A stretch of 42,375 nt of DNA from Chitinophaga pinensis (GTDB taxonomy: Bacteria > Bacteroidota > Bacteroidia > B-17B0 > Aurantibacillaceae). Location of the stretch: the NCBI GenBank assembly GCA_945860225.1, contig CAMAPT010000024.1, forward strand, positions 1-42,375, written 5' to 3'. The notes under the pieces are model-generated. The model saw only the letters and a list, made by a program, of their open reading frames with translations. It was not told the DNA's origin and made no database searches. The position numbers were made by a program, and so were the translations under genes. Numbering within the stretch: the stretch's first letter is position 1; each line of letters starts with the position of its first letter. Shown in pieces: positions 18,132 to 26,348 of this stretch.

Positions 18132-18839
18132 TTATTTCATAAAGCGCATTTGTAAAACACCTATAAATGCCTCCTTGAAAATTTTGGTGCTCATCTTGCT
18201 TGTTCCTAAAATACGATCTGTAAACATAATAGGAACTTCTATAATTTTAAACCCTTTTCTATAAGCTCTATATTTCATTTCAATCTGAAAAGCATACCCC
18301 ATAAATCGAACATCATCTAATTCGATAGTTTGTAATACTTTTTTTCTGTAACATTTAAAGCCTGCCGTTGTATCTTTAATAGATATCCATAACACCATCC
18401 TTACATAAACAGAAGCAAAATAACTCATTAATATTCTTCCAATAGGCCAATTTTTCACTTTCCCCCCCTTGCAATATCGTGAACCAACGGCCACATCTGC
18501 ATCATTTTCACAATTTTCCAATAATCTTACCAAATCAGATGGATTGTGACTAAAATCGCAATCCATTTCAAAAATAAAGTCAAAATCACGTTCTAATGCC
18601 CATTTAAAACCGTGAATGTATGCAGTACCTAAGCCCAACTTACCTTTACGCTCTTCTAAGTGTAATTTTTCAGGAAATTCAGCTTGTAATTCCTTAATTT
18701 TTTTGGCTGTTCCATCTGGTGAGCCATCATCTACAATTAATAAATTAAATTCTCGGGGCAAATCAAAAACACAACGAACCATTTTCTCGATGTTTTCAAT
18801 TTCATTGTAGGTAGGAATAATAACAATATTTTTGCCCAT
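18132..18839 (-). CDS. Polyprenyl (dolichyl-type) phosphate beta-mannosyltransferase, GT2
   Basis: The product is 235 residues. The GT2 N-terminus IVIIPTYNEIENIEKMV, LIVDDGSPDGT, the DxD motif in FEMDCDFSHNP and GSRYCKGG followed by KDTTAGFKCYRKKVL place it with DPM1-like synthases that transfer mannose from GDP-mannose to a polyprenyl phosphate. It lacks C-terminal membrane helices, like the soluble single-domain DPM1 type. It converges on the CoA-binding gene with 21 bp between them. Nearby manC could supply its donor. The exact sugar is inferred from the family. Confidence 0.88.
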   Translation of the reverse strand: MGKNIVIIPTYNEIENIEKMVRCVFDLPREFNLLIVDDGSPDGTAKKIKELQAEFPEKLHLEERKGKLGLGTAYIHGFKWALERDFDFIFEMDCDFSHNPSDLVRLLENCENDADVAVGSRYCKGGKVKNWPIGRILMSYFASVYVRMVLWISIKDTTAGFKCYRKKVLQTIELDDVRFMGYAFQIEMKYRAYRKGFKIIEVPIMFTDRILGTSKMSTKIFKEAFIGVLQMRFMK

Positions 18840-18849
18840 AATTTGGACG

Positions 18850-18857
18850 CAAATATA
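18850..18857 (-). promoter_or_regulatory. -7 box TATATTTG of the mannosyltransferase gene
   Basis: The plus-strand CAAATATA is TATATTTG on the minus strand, an exact consensus match only 10 bp from the ATG at 18839, implying a leader of a few bases. Confidence 0.5.
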
Positions 18858-19060
18858 CGGCTTTGTTAGATTATTATGGATGTTATTTAATCGTTAATTC
18901 ATGAATTTAAATTCGTTTTACATATCTTTATAAAAAGTTAACTTTATTTTTTTTAAATGATACCCTATGTTATCGGGAGAACAAAAAAATTCAAAAAACG
19001 CTACCATTTAAGCCAAAATTGAACTACCTCATCAATAGATAAAAACAATAAATAACTCCC

Positions 19061-19110
19061 TATGAAATAGCCATGTGCTGCGCGCACAAACACAAATGAA
19101 AATACATGGC
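19061..19110. repeat. Dispersed intergenic repeat, copy 1, with hairpin arms
   Basis: The stretch starts with tatgaaatagccatgt and continues ctg, gcgca and caaatgaa. It closely matches 42331-42375: the first 26 bases differ at two positions, and the match then continues with a one-base gap. In this copy GCCATGT (19070-19076) and ACATGGC (19104-19110) are perfect 7-bp inverted arms enclosing the core. It could be a REP/MITE-like element or a structured RNA site; its nature is unknown. Confidence 0.7.
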
Positions 19111-19150
19111 GTATAACATATGACAACTAAAACACAAACAATTTAGACAT

Positions 19151-19849
19151 ATGAAGATTGATAAGTATATTGGACATTCAGGGTATACATCTAGAAGAAA
19201 AGCCTGTCTTTTAATTGAAGAAAAAAGGGTATTAGTAAATGGTAAAGTCGCTAATTTCAGCACTAAAATTGATGAAAGTGATATTATATTAATTGATGGT
19301 ATAGAACTAAAAAAAAAGGCATTTATTCCGTATTATATAGCTTACCATAAACCCAAAGGAATTATTTGCACAAGTGAAAAAGTTAAAGACAACATCATTG
19401 ATGCCATCAATCATCCGGAAACGATTTACCCAATTGGCAGATTAGACAAAGATTCGGAAGGATTGATTCTATTAACGAACGATTTACCAATTATTGACAA
19501 AATAGGTAATTCTAAATATGCTCACGAAAAAGAATATATCGTTACACTAAATCTAGCCGTTCGAAATACCTTTTTAACAGAAATAAGAAATGGAATAGAA
19601 ATAAACGGTGAAAGAACAAAGCCTTGTATAGCCGTAAAAGAACCAAATTCGAAACGAATTTTCAGAATTACACTAACTCAAGGCTTAAATCGTCAAATTC
19701 GTAGAATGTGTAATGCTTATAATTACCAAGTTATCAAATTACAACGAGTAAGAGTTATGAATATCCATTTAGAAACGTTAAAACCTGGACAATGGAGAAA
19801 CTTAACAACTGAAGAATTAACGAATTTATTGAGTAATTTACAATCATAG
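19151..19849 (+). CDS. RsuA/RluB/E/F-family pseudouridine synthase (RluF-like)
   Basis: The product is 232 residues. An N-terminal S4 RNA-binding domain (residues 1-45, KIDKYIGHSGYTSRRKACLL) is joined to a pseudouridine synthase domain whose catalytic aspartate is D99 in GRLDKDSEGLILLTND. The GLNRQIRRMCNAYNYQV motif near residue 178 is characteristic of the RsuA/RluF branch. It isomerises a specific uridine in rRNA, and RluF is the closest type by eye. It converges on the permease gene with a 15-bp gap; a weak 6-bp dyad (AGTAAA/TTTACT, 19853-19869) sits between them. Confidence 0.92.
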   Translation: MKIDKYIGHSGYTSRRKACLLIEEKRVLVNGKVANFSTKIDESDIILIDGIELKKKAFIPYYIAYHKPKGIICTSEKVKDNIIDAINHPETIYPIGRLDKDSEGLILLTNDLPIIDKIGNSKYAHEKEYIVTLNLAVRNTFLTEIRNGIEINGERTKPCIAVKEPNSKRIFRITLTQGLNRQIRRMCNAYNYQVIKLQRVRVMNIHLETLKPGQWRNLTTEELTNLLSNLQS

Positions 19850-19864
19850 TTAAGTAAAACTTAT

Positions 19865-21106
19865 TTACTCAAATCTTAAAGACTCAATCGGATCAAGCAG
19901 TGCAGCTCTTTTGGCAGGCAAATATCCGCTCATTAAACCAACTACCAAACAAACTATAAAACCGGTAATTATCCAAAACCATGGCATAAAAAATTCTGAA
20001 CTTAAATTAAAAGAAATTAAATTAGCCGTTACTATTCCCATTAGAATACCAAAAAAACCGCCTAATACACAAATCAACACGCTCTCGATTAAAAATTGAT
20101 TTTTTATTGTTTGCGATGTGGCCCCCAAAGCCTTTCTAATTCCTATTTCTCTTGTTCTTTCAGTTACAGAAACTAACATAATATTCATTAATCCAATAGA
20201 AGCACCGATAAGTGTAATTATTCCTATAATAATAGCCCCCATAGATGCTTTACTTGTTAATCCAATTAACATGTTTGCTAAACTATCAGAACGAGTTATT
20301 TCAAAATTGTCATCTTCTCCAATCGAAACATGCCTAATTTTTTTGAATAACCCACTAGCTTCTCCCAATGAAAAATCTAGCCATTGCGAATTTTCAGCTA
20401 ATACATTAATTGTAAAACTCATGTCAGGCTTACTAAAATATTGCCTTGCCGTCAAGAGTGGAACAATCGTAATTTTATCTCCTCCAAATCCCATACTATT
20501 TCCCTTACTTGCCATCACCCCTATCACTTTATACTTACCACCGTTTATAGTAATAGTTTTATTTAAAGCCTTTATTTTCCCCTTAAACAAAGCAAACTCA
20601 ACATCTTTTCCTATAACCACAACATGAGCTCCGTATCTTATTTCTTGTTGTGAAAAATTTCTACCTTTTTCTAATTCATACCCGCTCGTTTTTAAATAAT
20701 TTTCATCTCCTCCAAATAACGTAATATTAGGATTAGTTGTTTCATTCTCAAATTTCAAACGAGCATTAAAAGATGCCATTGTTGAAACAGCAGTAGTAAC
20801 TGGTAATAAGAATTCATTTTTAAAACGAACGGCTTCTTTATATGTGATAGACGGATGTTTTTTTGACCTTTTACCATGTCTGCCAATTTTTACTGAACTT
20901 TCCCTATTTCTAATAGTAAAAGAATTAGCACCCATACTTGTAAAATTACTATTAATAGAACTTTTCATAGCATCGATGGCAGAAGAAATACCTACTAACG
21001 CCGTTATTCCAAAAAAAATAATCAGCATGGTAAGAAAAGCCCTTAACTTGTTTCCTTTTATAGAATCAATGGCTATTGTAATATTTTCTTTGAGCAGTAG
21101 TGCCAT
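19865..21106 (-). CDS. MacB/FtsX-family ABC transporter permease
   Basis: The ATG at 21106 gives 413 residues. An upstream in-frame ATG at 21154 would add 16 residues rich in Phe/Tyr that family members lack, whereas ALLLKENITIAIDSIKGNKL is the normal opening. There is one membrane helix near residue 35, a large periplasmic MacB_PCD domain (~50-270) and three C-terminal helices containing the FtsX signature VTERTREIGIRKALGAT. The partner ATPase is not adjacent. Such permeases export or release lipids, lipoproteins or peptides; the substrate is unknown. Confidence 0.88.
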   Translation of the reverse strand: MALLLKENITIAIDSIKGNKLRAFLTMLIIFFGITALVGISSAIDAMKSSINSNFTSMGANSFTIRNRESSVKIGRHGKRSKKHPSITYKEAVRFKNEFLLPVTTAVSTMASFNARLKFENETTNPNITLFGGDENYLKTSGYELEKGRNFSQQEIRYGAHVVVIGKDVEFALFKGKIKALNKTITINGGKYKVIGVMASKGNSMGFGGDKITIVPLLTARQYFSKPDMSFTINVLAENSQWLDFSLGEASGLFKKIRHVSIGEDDNFEITRSDSLANMLIGLTSKASMGAIIIGIITLIGASIGLMNIMLVSVTERTREIGIRKALGATSQTIKNQFLIESVLICVLGGFFGILMGIVTANLISFNLSSEFFMPWFWIITGFIVCLVVGLMSGYLPAKRAALLDPIESLRFE

Positions 21107-21207
21107 AATGTAAAAGTATAAAAATAGTTCAAATATGTTTTTATAGCCCATCATTTAGCTTAATTTAAACAAATACGAATCACACGTCCATAAGTCTATA
21201 AAAATGA

Positions 21208-21215
21208 TACTTTTG
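21208..21215 (+). promoter_or_regulatory. -7 box TACTTTTG, almost touching the CPBP start
   Basis: TACTTTTG matches TAnnTTTG exactly and ends 5 bp before the ATG at 21221. Transcription would begin at or next to the A of the ATG, giving a leaderless message. No -33 TTG was seen. Confidence 0.5.
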
Positions 21216-21220
21216 TAAAG

Positions 21221-22201
21221 ATGGAAACAGAAGATACAATAACTAAACCTCCCCATAACCCATTCCCCTTCAATAACTTATTTTTGATTAAAGGATTCTT
21301 AACCGGTAAAAATGATTTTTTAAATTATGTAATCGGAATTGTAGCATCATTTTCTGGTTATTTGATATTTCAACTGATTATGATGGTGCCTTTGTTATCC
21401 TTGGCCATGAAAAATGGTCTGACGATTAACGAAATAGCAGCCAATCCTAATGTTTTGTTTAATCCAGACAAAGTAGGTATTCATAAATCCTTACTGTTGG
21501 CATTAATGATGGGAATGTTCGTGTTTGCTTTATTATTTTTTTGGCTTTCAATTAAATTCATTCAAAAAAAAACATTAGCATCTATCATTACCGGCTATGA
21601 AAACATTAGATGGAACCGTTATTTTTATTCATTTATAATATGGGGTAGCTTAATTACAATTTTAACGATCGTTTCTTATTTTATTTCTCCGCAAGACATT
21701 GAAGTAAAATTTAACCCCTTACAATTTTTGATTTTATTGATTGTAGCCATCCTTTTAATACCCATTCAAACAGCTATTGAAGAGATTATTTTTAGAGGAT
21801 ATTTAATGCAAGGATTTGGCTTAGCTTTTAAAAATGGGCTGTCTCCTTTGGTTATTACCTCTGTTCTATTTGGACTCATGCATGCATCCAATCCTGAAGC
21901 CAAAGCTCATGGATTATTGATTATGATGCCTTATTACATCTTTTTCGGAGCATTTTTAGGGATTTTAACATTACTTGATGAAGGAGCTGAATTATCAATG
22001 GGCATTCATTGTGCAAATAATTTATTTTCAAGCTTATTGGTTTGCTCCAAAAATTCGGTTTTACAAACTGATGCTATTTTTTATTCTACAACCGAAAATC
22101 CTGTTGCTGAATTTGGTATCTGGATTTTAATGGCAACCGTTTGTTTTTTCATACTTTTCAAAAAATACCAATTTTCAAATTGGAAATTATTAATTCGATA
22201 A
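21221..22201 (+). CDS. CPBP-family intramembrane glutamic protease (CAAX-protease-like)
   Basis: The product is 326 residues with about eight membrane segments. The catalytic EExxxR motif is E187-E188-IIF-R192 (AIEEIIFRGYL), followed by the FGLMHASNPE histidine motif and the final MGIHCANN. These are the Abi/CPBP (Rce1-like) active-site blocks. Bacterial members process membrane proteins or peptides; the target is unknown. The M61 peptidase gene starts 12 bp downstream, making a probable two-gene protease operon. Confidence 0.92.
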   Translation: METEDTITKPPHNPFPFNNLFLIKGFLTGKNDFLNYVIGIVASFSGYLIFQLIMMVPLLSLAMKNGLTINEIAANPNVLFNPDKVGIHKSLLLALMMGMFVFALLFFWLSIKFIQKKTLASIITGYENIRWNRYFYSFIIWGSLITILTIVSYFISPQDIEVKFNPLQFLILLIVAILLIPIQTAIEEIIFRGYLMQGFGLAFKNGLSPLVITSVLFGLMHASNPEAKAHGLLIMMPYYIFFGAFLGILTLLDEGAELSMGIHCANNLFSSLLVCSKNSVLQTDAIFYSTTENPVAEFGIWILMATVCFFILFKKYQFSNWKLLIR

Positions 22202-22213
22202 CCTAATCTTCTC

Positions 22214-24058
22214 ATGCATAAAGTTCTGTTTTTAATCCTCACCACATTTATTGTCAATCAAGCAATAGCAGATGGAGATTATCACTACTCTGTCGATTTA
22301 ACCTCAGTTAAAGATGACAAACTTCATGTCAATTTAATTCCACCGGACCTAAAAGAAACTGAAACTGTTTTTATGTTTCCAGCAATGGTGCCAGGAACCT
22401 ATGATGTTTACGATTTTGGGCGTTTTGTATCAAACTTTAAGGCTGAAGGTAAAGATGGTACCACTATTCATATTGAAAAATTAGATAATAATTCTTACAA
22501 ATTATGGCCGGCTAACTTAATCCAAAAAATTAACTACGATGTAGAAGATACATGGGATACAAGTATTAGTGAAAAAATTGTTTTTGAACCAGGAGGAACA
22601 AACATTGAAGAAGGGAAAAATTTTTGCTTAAATACTCACGGTTTTTTTGGCTATTTTAAAAATAATTTACAAACCAATTTCATATTAGAGGTCACAAAAC
22701 CTTCTGGATTTTACGCCTCTACAAGTATGACAAATTTAAAACATGGAGAAACTAAAGATATTATTTCTGTTTTTGATTATCATAATTTAGTTGATGCCCC
22801 TATTTTATACTCACAACCGGACACCACCTTTATTCAAATAGGGAAAGCACAGGTATTGGTTTCAGTTTTCTCACCTAATAAAGTCATCACATCAAATTTT
22901 ATAGCACGTAATCTAAAAGAATTATTACAAGCGCAAGCTGAGTATTTAGGAGGACAACTTCCTATTGATAAATACGCATTCTTGTTTTATTTTTCAGATA
23001 AACCGTCTCTAAGTGGTTCTGCTGGAGCATTAGAGCATTCTTATTCCTCTCTTTATTATTTGCCTGAAGGCGATACGGCTTTATTAGCTCAAGAAATAAG
23101 AGATGTTGCTGCTCATGAATTTTTTCATATCGTAACTCCACTAAGCATTCATTCCAAAGAAATTGGGGAATTTGACTTCAATAATCCCAAAATGAGTCAA
23201 CATTTATGGCTCTATGAAGGATTAACAGAATATGCGGCTCATCATATGCAGGTTAAATCAGGCTTAATTGAATTTGATTCTTTTTTCAATGTGATTATTA
23301 CTAAGATGCGAAATGCGCGCGAAAATTATAACGATACAGTTCCTTTTACAACAATGAGTAAATATGTGTTAGATAAATATAAAAAGGAATATACCAATGT
23401 ATATGAAAAAGGGGCCTTAATTGGAATGTGTCTCGATATTATGTTACGTTACTATAGCAATGGTAATTATGGTACACAAGAACTGATGAAAGATTTATCA
23501 AAAAAATATGGTAAAACCACCTCATTTAACGATGAAGACTTATTTAATGATATTGAAAAATTAAGTAATAAAGAAATTCGCTTGTTTTTGGATAACCATG
23601 TTAGTGGTCCAAATCCATTACCTTTTAAGGATATATTTGCCATGGTTGGATTTAATTATTCGGAAAAACGTACCGACGAAAAAATTACATTAGGAGGTAT
23701 TTCTGTTGGCTATAACCCATCTACTAATCATTTAGTTATTGTTAATACATCTATGCTTGATGATTTTGGTAAAAAACTTAATTTTAAAGAACAAGATGAA
23801 ATTTTAACCTTCAATAATCGTAAATTAACCTTAGATAATATGAAAGATATCTTAAACGGTTATATGCAAAATGCCAAAAAAGGCGACAAGCTAATCATTG
23901 AAGTTTTGAGAAAAAACAAAAAAGGGATTGAAATTATAAAAGAATTAAAAGCTAAAGTAAAACCAGTAAAGGTAACAGAAACCGACATCATTGAAATTAA
24001 TGAACTGGCTAATGAGCGTCAAATTAACACCAGAAAAGCATGGTTGGGACTCTATTAG
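22214..24058 (+). CDS. Exported M61-family (glycyl aminopeptidase-like) metallopeptidase with PDZ domain
   Basis: The product is 614 residues, with a signal peptide ending at IADG near residue 21. The N-terminal beta domain is followed by the zinc site HEFFH (H301, E302, H305) and the downstream glutamate ligand in LYEGLTEYAAHH. Residues ~500-590 form a PDZ domain (VGYNPSTNHLVIVNTSMLDD with DEILTFNNRKL). This layout is that of M61 peptidases, which cleave N-terminal glycine or alanine. It is probably periplasmic. It is likely translated from the same mRNA as the CPBP gene. Confidence 0.9.
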   Translation: MHKVLFLILTTFIVNQAIADGDYHYSVDLTSVKDDKLHVNLIPPDLKETETVFMFPAMVPGTYDVYDFGRFVSNFKAEGKDGTTIHIEKLDNNSYKLWPANLIQKINYDVEDTWDTSISEKIVFEPGGTNIEEGKNFCLNTHGFFGYFKNNLQTNFILEVTKPSGFYASTSMTNLKHGETKDIISVFDYHNLVDAPILYSQPDTTFIQIGKAQVLVSVFSPNKVITSNFIARNLKELLQAQAEYLGGQLPIDKYAFLFYFSDKPSLSGSAGALEHSYSSLYYLPEGDTALLAQEIRDVAAHEFFHIVTPLSIHSKEIGEFDFNNPKMSQHLWLYEGLTEYAAHHMQVKSGLIEFDSFFNVIITKMRNARENYNDTVPFTTMSKYVLDKYKKEYTNVYEKGALIGMCLDIMLRYYSNGNYGTQELMKDLSKKYGKTTSFNDEDLFNDIEKLSNKEIRLFLDNHVSGPNPLPFKDIFAMVGFNYSEKRTDEKITLGGISVGYNPSTNHLVIVNTSMLDDFGKKLNFKEQDEILTFNNRKLTLDNMKDILNGYMQNAKKGDKLIIEVLRKNKKGIEIIKELKAKVKPVKVTETDIIEINELANERQINTRKAWLGLY

Positions 24059-24088
24059 TTTAAATTTCTTTTAAACAAAAAACATTCT

Positions 24089-24107
24089 AATTGAAAATCA
24101 ATTTTTT
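24089..24107. terminator. Weak AT-rich hairpin with T-run downstream of the M61 gene
   Basis: AATTGA (24089-24094) and TCAATT (24098-24103) pair around an AAA loop and are followed by a T-run. The stem is short and AT-only except one pair, so this is a tentative terminator. Confidence 0.3.
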
Positions 24108-24111
24108 ATTT

Positions 24112-24138
24112 TTGAAATAAAGGTAAATAGTATATTTG
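24112..24138 (+). promoter_or_regulatory. Promoter of the TerB-DnaJ gene (TTG, 16 bp, TATATTTG)
   Basis: TATATTTG (24131-24138) is an exact -7 box, with a TTG at 24112-24114 sixteen bp upstream. It ends 33 bp before the TTG start codon at 24172 and supports that start. Confidence 0.5.
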
Positions 24139-24171
24139 TTTCTTTGTCTCACCTTTTAATAATTTACTACA

Positions 24172-24939
24172 TTGTTTAAGTTTATAGGCGCTATTATCGG
24201 ATTTATTTTTTTGGGAAAAAATTTTTTTGGAGCTTTTATAGGTTTTTTAGTTGGTTCATTTATTGATAATGTAACCGTTATTAAAAAACAAATTTCTTCA
24301 AAAGGTGGTTCGGTAAATGATGTTTTTTCTTATTATCAAGAACATTCAAATAAAAACCATGAGGATTTTGCAACGATGCTGATAGCCTTATCGGCTGCCG
24401 TTATGAGAGCCGACGGGAAAGTATTAAAGGTTGAATTGGATTATGTTAAAACTTTTTTTGCTCAACAATTTGGACCTCAATTTTCAGTTTCTCATTTACA
24501 AACATTAAAACATTTTGTAAATAGTGGTGAAATTCCATTGGATCGTATATGCAATGACATTAAAACTCGTACTCAGGTAGAAGTAAGAATTCAGTTATTG
24601 CACTATCTTTTTGGTATTGCTAAAGCAGATGGACAAGTATCAGATATAGAACTTCAATTAATTAACCGAATTTCTGTCATGATGGGCATTTCGAATATTG
24701 ATTTCGAAAGCTTAAAAAATATGTTTTACAGAGATAGTCAATCTGATTACAAAATTCTTGGTATTGAAAGTACAGCTACAGACGATGAAATAAAAAAAGC
24801 CTACCGACAAATGGCTATTCGTTATCATCCTGATAAGGTGGCTTCTTTGGGTGAGGAATATCAAAAAGGCGCCCAAGAAAAATTTCAAAAAATTCAAGAA
24901 GCTTACGAAAATATAAAAAAACAAAGAGGTTTAAATTAG
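24172..24939 (+). CDS. Membrane-anchored TerB-DnaJ (DjlA-like) co-chaperone
   Basis: The product is 255 residues starting at TTG. Residues 1-35 form a glycine-rich membrane hairpin (FIGAIIGFIFLGKNFFGAF). Residues ~60-175 form a TerB-like helical domain (ALSAAVMRADGKVLKVEL and FGIAKADGQVSDIEL, each with an acidic metal-binding-like loop). The C-terminal J domain (~192-255, YKILGIESTATDDEIKKAYR) carries the HPD motif at about 218-220. The order anchor-TerB-J is that of DjlA, which recruits DnaK at the inner membrane. No upstream in-frame ATG fits, and the first internal ATG would delete the anchor, so TTG is chosen. Confidence 0.87.
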   Translation: MFKFIGAIIGFIFLGKNFFGAFIGFLVGSFIDNVTVIKKQISSKGGSVNDVFSYYQEHSNKNHEDFATMLIALSAAVMRADGKVLKVELDYVKTFFAQQFGPQFSVSHLQTLKHFVNSGEIPLDRICNDIKTRTQVEVRIQLLHYLFGIAKADGQVSDIELQLINRISVMMGISNIDFESLKNMFYRDSQSDYKILGIESTATDDEIKKAYRQMAIRYHPDKVASLGEEYQKGAQEKFQKIQEAYENIKKQRGLN

Positions 24940-25002
24940 GCCTTATCTATCTAAGGATACTTTAGCAATTTATAAGGACTATTATCTATCCACCTCAATT
25001 AT

Positions 25003-25010
25003 TAAATTTG
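25003..25010 (+). promoter_or_regulatory. -7 box TAAATTTG of the LolC/E-type permease gene
   Basis: This is an exact TAnnTTTG match 27 bp upstream of the GTG start at 25038. No -33 TTG at good spacing was seen. Confidence 0.4.
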
Positions 25011-25037
25011 GCTCTCACTAAACATAATTTCTAAAAA

Positions 25038-26261
25038 GTGAATCTCTCCTTTTTCATAGCCAAACGATATTTAATTTCAAAAAAATCTACTAATGCCATC
25101 AATATCATTTCTTGGATAAGTATTGTAGCTATTACAATAACCACGGCCGCTCTCGTTATTGTACTTTCAGCTATGAATGGATTAACATCAGTGGTAGCTG
25201 ATTTATACCATGCTATGGAACCTGATTTAAAAATTACCCCGGTTAATTCAAAATATATTTATAATCAAAAAAGTATTTCAGATAAACTTATAGCAATTAA
25301 TGGAATTAAAGGAATATCCTATTCTATAGAAGAAAACGCTTTGGTAAAACTAGATGACAAACAAGCTGTTATAACCGTTAAAGGTGTAGACCATGAATTT
25401 AAATCCCTGACCCATTTTGATACACTAATCATTGATGGTAAATATATTCTTTCCAGAGGTCAACAAAATTATGGAATTTTCGGAAGAGGAATTGCTTACA
25501 AACTAGGATTAAATGTAAACGATATTGTTTCACCTATTTCAATTTACGCTCCAAAAAGAGGAAAAATTGAAAGTTTTAATCCGGAAGATGCTTTTAATAG
25601 ACTTTCTATTAGCCCAGCAGGTATTTTCACATTAAATGATGATTTTGATTTCAAATTTGTATTAATAGATTTAAAAGCTGCCCAACAATTATTTAATTGT
25701 CCTAATGGGTTTTCGAGTATTGAATTGACGGTTTCTGACAATGATTTATTAGACGGGATTCAACATCAATTGCAAGAAAAATTAGGTCCTAGTTTTCAAG
25801 TTAAAAATCGTTATCAACTCAATGACGTTCTGTTCAAGACTTTAAAAACAGAAAAACTTTGGACATTTTTAATCTTAGCCTTTATTTTAATTATTGCAAC
25901 ATTCAATATTATAGGTGCATTAACTATGTTGATTATTGAAAAAAAGAAAGACATCCAAACATTATATAGTCTTGGCGCAAGTCAAACGCTCATTAGAGCT
26001 ATTTTCATGCAAGAAGGCATTTTAATTACGTCTGTTGGTGCATTAAGCGGATTATTTTTGGGATTGAGCATCTGTTTAATTCAACAAAATTTTCATATTG
26101 TAACATTTGATGAACAATCTATTATTCCTTACTACCCTATAAAAATGCAAGTAAATGATTTTATTTGGATTTTAATTCTCGTTTTAACTATTGGTTTTTT
26201 AGCTGCCATTTACCCTGTTAGAGTTTTTACAAAAAATAATTTGATTCATTCAAACCGCTAA
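25038..26261 (+). CDS. LolC/LolE-type ABC transporter permease (FtsX family)
   Basis: The product is 407 residues starting at GTG. NLSFFIAKRYLISKKSTNAI at the N-terminus, immediately before helix 1, is the standard opening of Bacteroidota LolC/E-like proteins, so the GTG is convincing. There is a large periplasmic domain (~50-265) and three C-terminal helices with EKKKDIQTLYSLGASQTLIR, the FtsX signature. Family members extract lipoproteins from the inner membrane for outer-membrane transfer. The ATPase (LolD) is not adjacent. It ends at a terminator shared with cphA. Confidence 0.9.
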   Translation: MNLSFFIAKRYLISKKSTNAINIISWISIVAITITTAALVIVLSAMNGLTSVVADLYHAMEPDLKITPVNSKYIYNQKSISDKLIAINGIKGISYSIEENALVKLDDKQAVITVKGVDHEFKSLTHFDTLIIDGKYILSRGQQNYGIFGRGIAYKLGLNVNDIVSPISIYAPKRGKIESFNPEDAFNRLSISPAGIFTLNDDFDFKFVLIDLKAAQQLFNCPNGFSSIELTVSDNDLLDGIQHQLQEKLGPSFQVKNRYQLNDVLFKTLKTEKLWTFLILAFILIIATFNIIGALTMLIIEKKKDIQTLYSLGASQTLIRAIFMQEGILITSVGALSGLFLGLSICLIQQNFHIVTFDEQSIIPYYPIKMQVNDFIWILILVLTIGFLAAIYPVRVFTKNNLIHSNR

Positions 26262-26296
26262 TTTCTTATATCAAATTAAATTTTAGTTACTTAACA

Positions 26297-26325
26297 AAAA
26301 AGCTGTCCTTTTGAGACAGCTTTTT
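26297..26325. terminator. Bidirectional intrinsic terminator
   Basis: A perfect 11-bp inverted repeat (aaaaagctgtc at 26297-26307, gacagcttttt at 26315-26325) has a 7-nt loop and A/T tails on both sides. It lies between the convergent permease and cphA genes. Confidence 0.88.
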
Positions 26326-26348
26326 AAATGACAGACTTTGAAAAGTCA

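Larger units (their letters stand above)
18840..19150. other. Intergenic region between divergent genes, carrying a dispersed repeat
   Basis: About 310 bp lie between the mannosyltransferase and the pseudouridine synthase. The left end holds the mannosyltransferase -7 box (18850-18857) and 19061-19110 holds a dispersed repeat. The rest is AT-rich with no credible gene or RNA. Confidence 0.6.

Noticed and set aside
19853-19869. AGTAAA/TTTACT dyad between the pseudouridine synthase and the permease
   Set aside because: The 6-bp AT-rich stem overlaps the permease stop codon and has no T-tract; too weak to call a terminator.
20118-21113. Plus-strand frames opposite the MacB-type permease, with hydrophobic products
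   Set aside because: They are antisense shadows; the hydrophobicity mirrors the permease codons and there is no promoter or family motif.
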